DNA from: Bacillota bacterium
GTDB taxonomy: Bacteria > Bacillota > Clostridia > Christensenellales > Aristaeellaceae
Direction of reading: 5' to 3'
Length of the DNA: 5,700 bases
NCBI GenBank assembly: GCA_023392515.1
Contig: JAEVYX010000107.1
Coordinates: 1-5,700, forward strand
The notes under the pieces were generated by a model. It was not told the origin of the DNA. It saw nothing but the letters and a program-made list of their open reading frames with translations, and ran no database searches. Position 1 is the first letter of the stretch, and every line of letters begins with the position of its first letter. Positions 4,549 through 5,700 of this stretch are shown in pieces. Both the position numbers and the translations under genes were made by a program.

Positions 4549-5592
4549 TCATGGCCTTTTTCGATGGATTGGGAAGATTTCGGAGCCGCGAATCAGCAAT
4601 TCAGAGTCGAAGACGGTTCGTTTTGCATTCTGAGGACGGTGTTTGCGGCTGCGGTGAAGTTTTTCCAGCATAATACTGGCGCATTCATCCCCCATGGCAA
4701 AGGTGGGCTGCTTAATTTCCGTAATCCTTGAATCGTGAAACAGATCAAATTGAGCCAGGGAGCCAAAGGACACCAAGGCGATGTCATCCGGTATCGACAA
4801 GCCGGAATCATGAATCGCGCGGATTGCGCCGACGGCCATCATGTTGTTGGTGCAGAAAATAGCGGTCACCTGGGGCTGCTGCTTTAAGATATCCTTGGTT
4901 AATTGGTAGCCGCTGTCCATTTTGAAATCGCCATAAAGTATATAGTCTCTGCAAATTTTAATGTCGTGACCTGTCAGCGTATCAATATATGCATTGAGCC
5001 GGTCCAAACCGGGCTTGGAAGAGATGGGGCCGGTGATGATGGCAATATCGGTATGCCCGGCTTCCAGGAGCACTTCAACGGTTTTTGTGGAGACATCATA
5101 ATTATCCTGAAACACCCCGTCAATGCCGTATCCTTTGAGGTCACGGTCCACCAGCACGACTGATGTGACAGTCTCATTGAGGTCCTTCAGATAGCGTGCG
5201 TTATACTCGACTGTCTCCGAAATGGGAGAAATGATAATTCCATTGACATTGCGCTGCTTTAGCATGTTTAGGCAGCGGATTTCACGCTGCGGCGATTCGT
5301 CGGAGTTGCAAATGACCGTATCAATATTATGGCGGTACAGCCTATCAACGATGCTTGTAATAATCTCTTGAAAGAATATATTGCGCAAATCTGCAACAAC
5401 AATGCCCACCAGTTCGTTGCCGGAACGCGTCTTATGCCGGTATCTTTTGGGTTCAAACCCCGCGCCTCTGGCAAGGGAGATGATTTGCTGCTTTGTTTCT
5501 TCGTTTACATAGCCAGTGTTATGCAGCGCACGCGAAACGGTTGCAGTCGAAACATTGGCCGCGGCGGCTAACTCCTTAATGCTTTTAATCAT
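4549..5592 (-). CDS. LacI/GalR-family transcriptional repressor
   Basis: The 347-residue product has the usual family length. Residues 4-23 are the LacI-type helix-turn-helix (SIKELAAAANVSTATVSRAL), followed by the third helix with V29NEETKQQIISLA. The effector-binding domain of periplasmic-binding-protein fold runs from about 61 to 335, with VGIVVADLRNIFFQEIITSI (62-81), NGIIISPIS, AIFCTNNMMAVGAIRAI, SIPDDIALVSF, and the typical EIKQPTFAMGDECA near the C-terminus. It should act as a dimeric DNA-binding regulator that responds to a sugar-like ligand; the ligand and targets cannot be read from the sequence. The hinge (48-56, PKRYRHKTR) lacks the usual A-R-x-L, including the leucine that normally inserts into the operator. 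Start choice: ATG 5592 has AAGGAG (5602-5607) 9 nt upstream and begins exactly at the conserved N-terminus; the longer frame from 5661 overlaps the promoter. Its regulated operon probably lies to the right, outside the window. Confidence 0.95.
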   Translation of the reverse strand: MIKSIKELAAAANVSTATVSRALHNTGYVNEETKQQIISLARGAGFEPKRYRHKTRSGNELVGIVVADLRNIFFQEIITSIVDRLYRHNIDTVICNSDESPQREIRCLNMLKQRNVNGIIISPISETVEYNARYLKDLNETVTSVVLVDRDLKGYGIDGVFQDNYDVSTKTVEVLLEAGHTDIAIITGPISSKPGLDRLNAYIDTLTGHDIKICRDYILYGDFKMDSGYQLTKDILKQQPQVTAIFCTNNMMAVGAIRAIHDSGLSIPDDIALVSFGSLAQFDLFHDSRITEIKQPTFAMGDECASIMLEKLHRSRKHRPQNAKRTVFDSELLIRGSEIFPIHRKRP

Positions 5593-5632
5593 CAGTGAGA
5601 TCTCCTTCTGGCAGCAGATTGAATACTGATTC

Positions 5633-5661
5633 ATTATAAACGCGGCTGGTGAAAAATACAA
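5633..5661 (-). promoter_or_regulatory. SigmaA-type promoter for the LacI-family gene
   Basis: On the minus strand a consensus -10 TATAAT (5633-5638) lies 17 nt from a weak -35 TTGTAT (5656-5661). The start of transcription would be near 5626, about 34 nt before the ATG. No clear palindromic LacI-type operator is visible in 5593-5700, so self-regulation is not shown. Confidence 0.6.
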
Positions 5662-5700
5662 TAATATCTACACAATTTACATGGCTGAAAAATATTGGCT

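Noticed and set aside
5593..5661. N-terminal extension of the LacI-family protein to an ATG at 5661
   Set aside because: The added 23 residues precede the conserved family start, and the extension covers the -10 and -35 boxes; ATG 5592 has a strong AAGGAG site.
5681..5700. Possible start of a divergent plus-strand gene at the right edge (ATG GCT GAA AAA)
   Set aside because: There is no ribosome binding site in front and only six codons are visible, so it cannot be supported.

Overview
The window looks like a chromosomal stretch from a Firmicute, most likely a moderately GC-rich member of the Clostridia (gut or anaerobe type). The signs are strong AGGAGG-type ribosome binding sites, SigmaA-like promoters with TTGNNN/TATAAT-type boxes, a YjdF gene behind a structured leader, a CotH-family kinase, and U-tract terminators. 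This placement is inferred from style and gene families, not from a search.

Layout, left to right. (1) 1-748, minus: the N-terminal 249 residues of a secreted or surface protein. It has a signal peptide and Ig-like beta modules, and part of it is repeated with a 471-bp (157-residue) period; it runs off the left edge. (2) 749-1206: a divergent control region. It holds a minus-strand promoter (934-962) with a foldable leader (820-899) for the surface protein, a small palindrome (1019-1031), and a plus-strand promoter (1044-1072) followed by a multi-hairpin leader interpreted as a yjdF riboswitch whose last arm can cover the ribosome binding site. (3) 1207-1611, plus: yjdF, with a good intrinsic terminator. 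(4) 1722-3428, plus: a secreted CotH-family kinase with its own promoter. (5) 3483-4010, minus: a small acidic protein that resembles the WapI-type immunity proteins, with its own extended -10 promoter. (6) 4220-4360, plus: an unannotated 46-residue Cys/Trp/Arg-rich peptide with a ribosome binding site in front and a 12-bp stem plus T6 terminator directly behind. This is the most novel-looking item. (7) 4549-5592, minus: a LacI/GalR-family repressor with promoter and a long inverted repeat downstream.

The genes do not form one operon: nearly every one has its own promoter or terminator and the strands alternate. Surface or envelope functions recur (repeat protein, secreted CotH kinase), but no shared pathway can be shown. 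No tRNA, rRNA, CRISPR array, transposase or integrase gene is visible.
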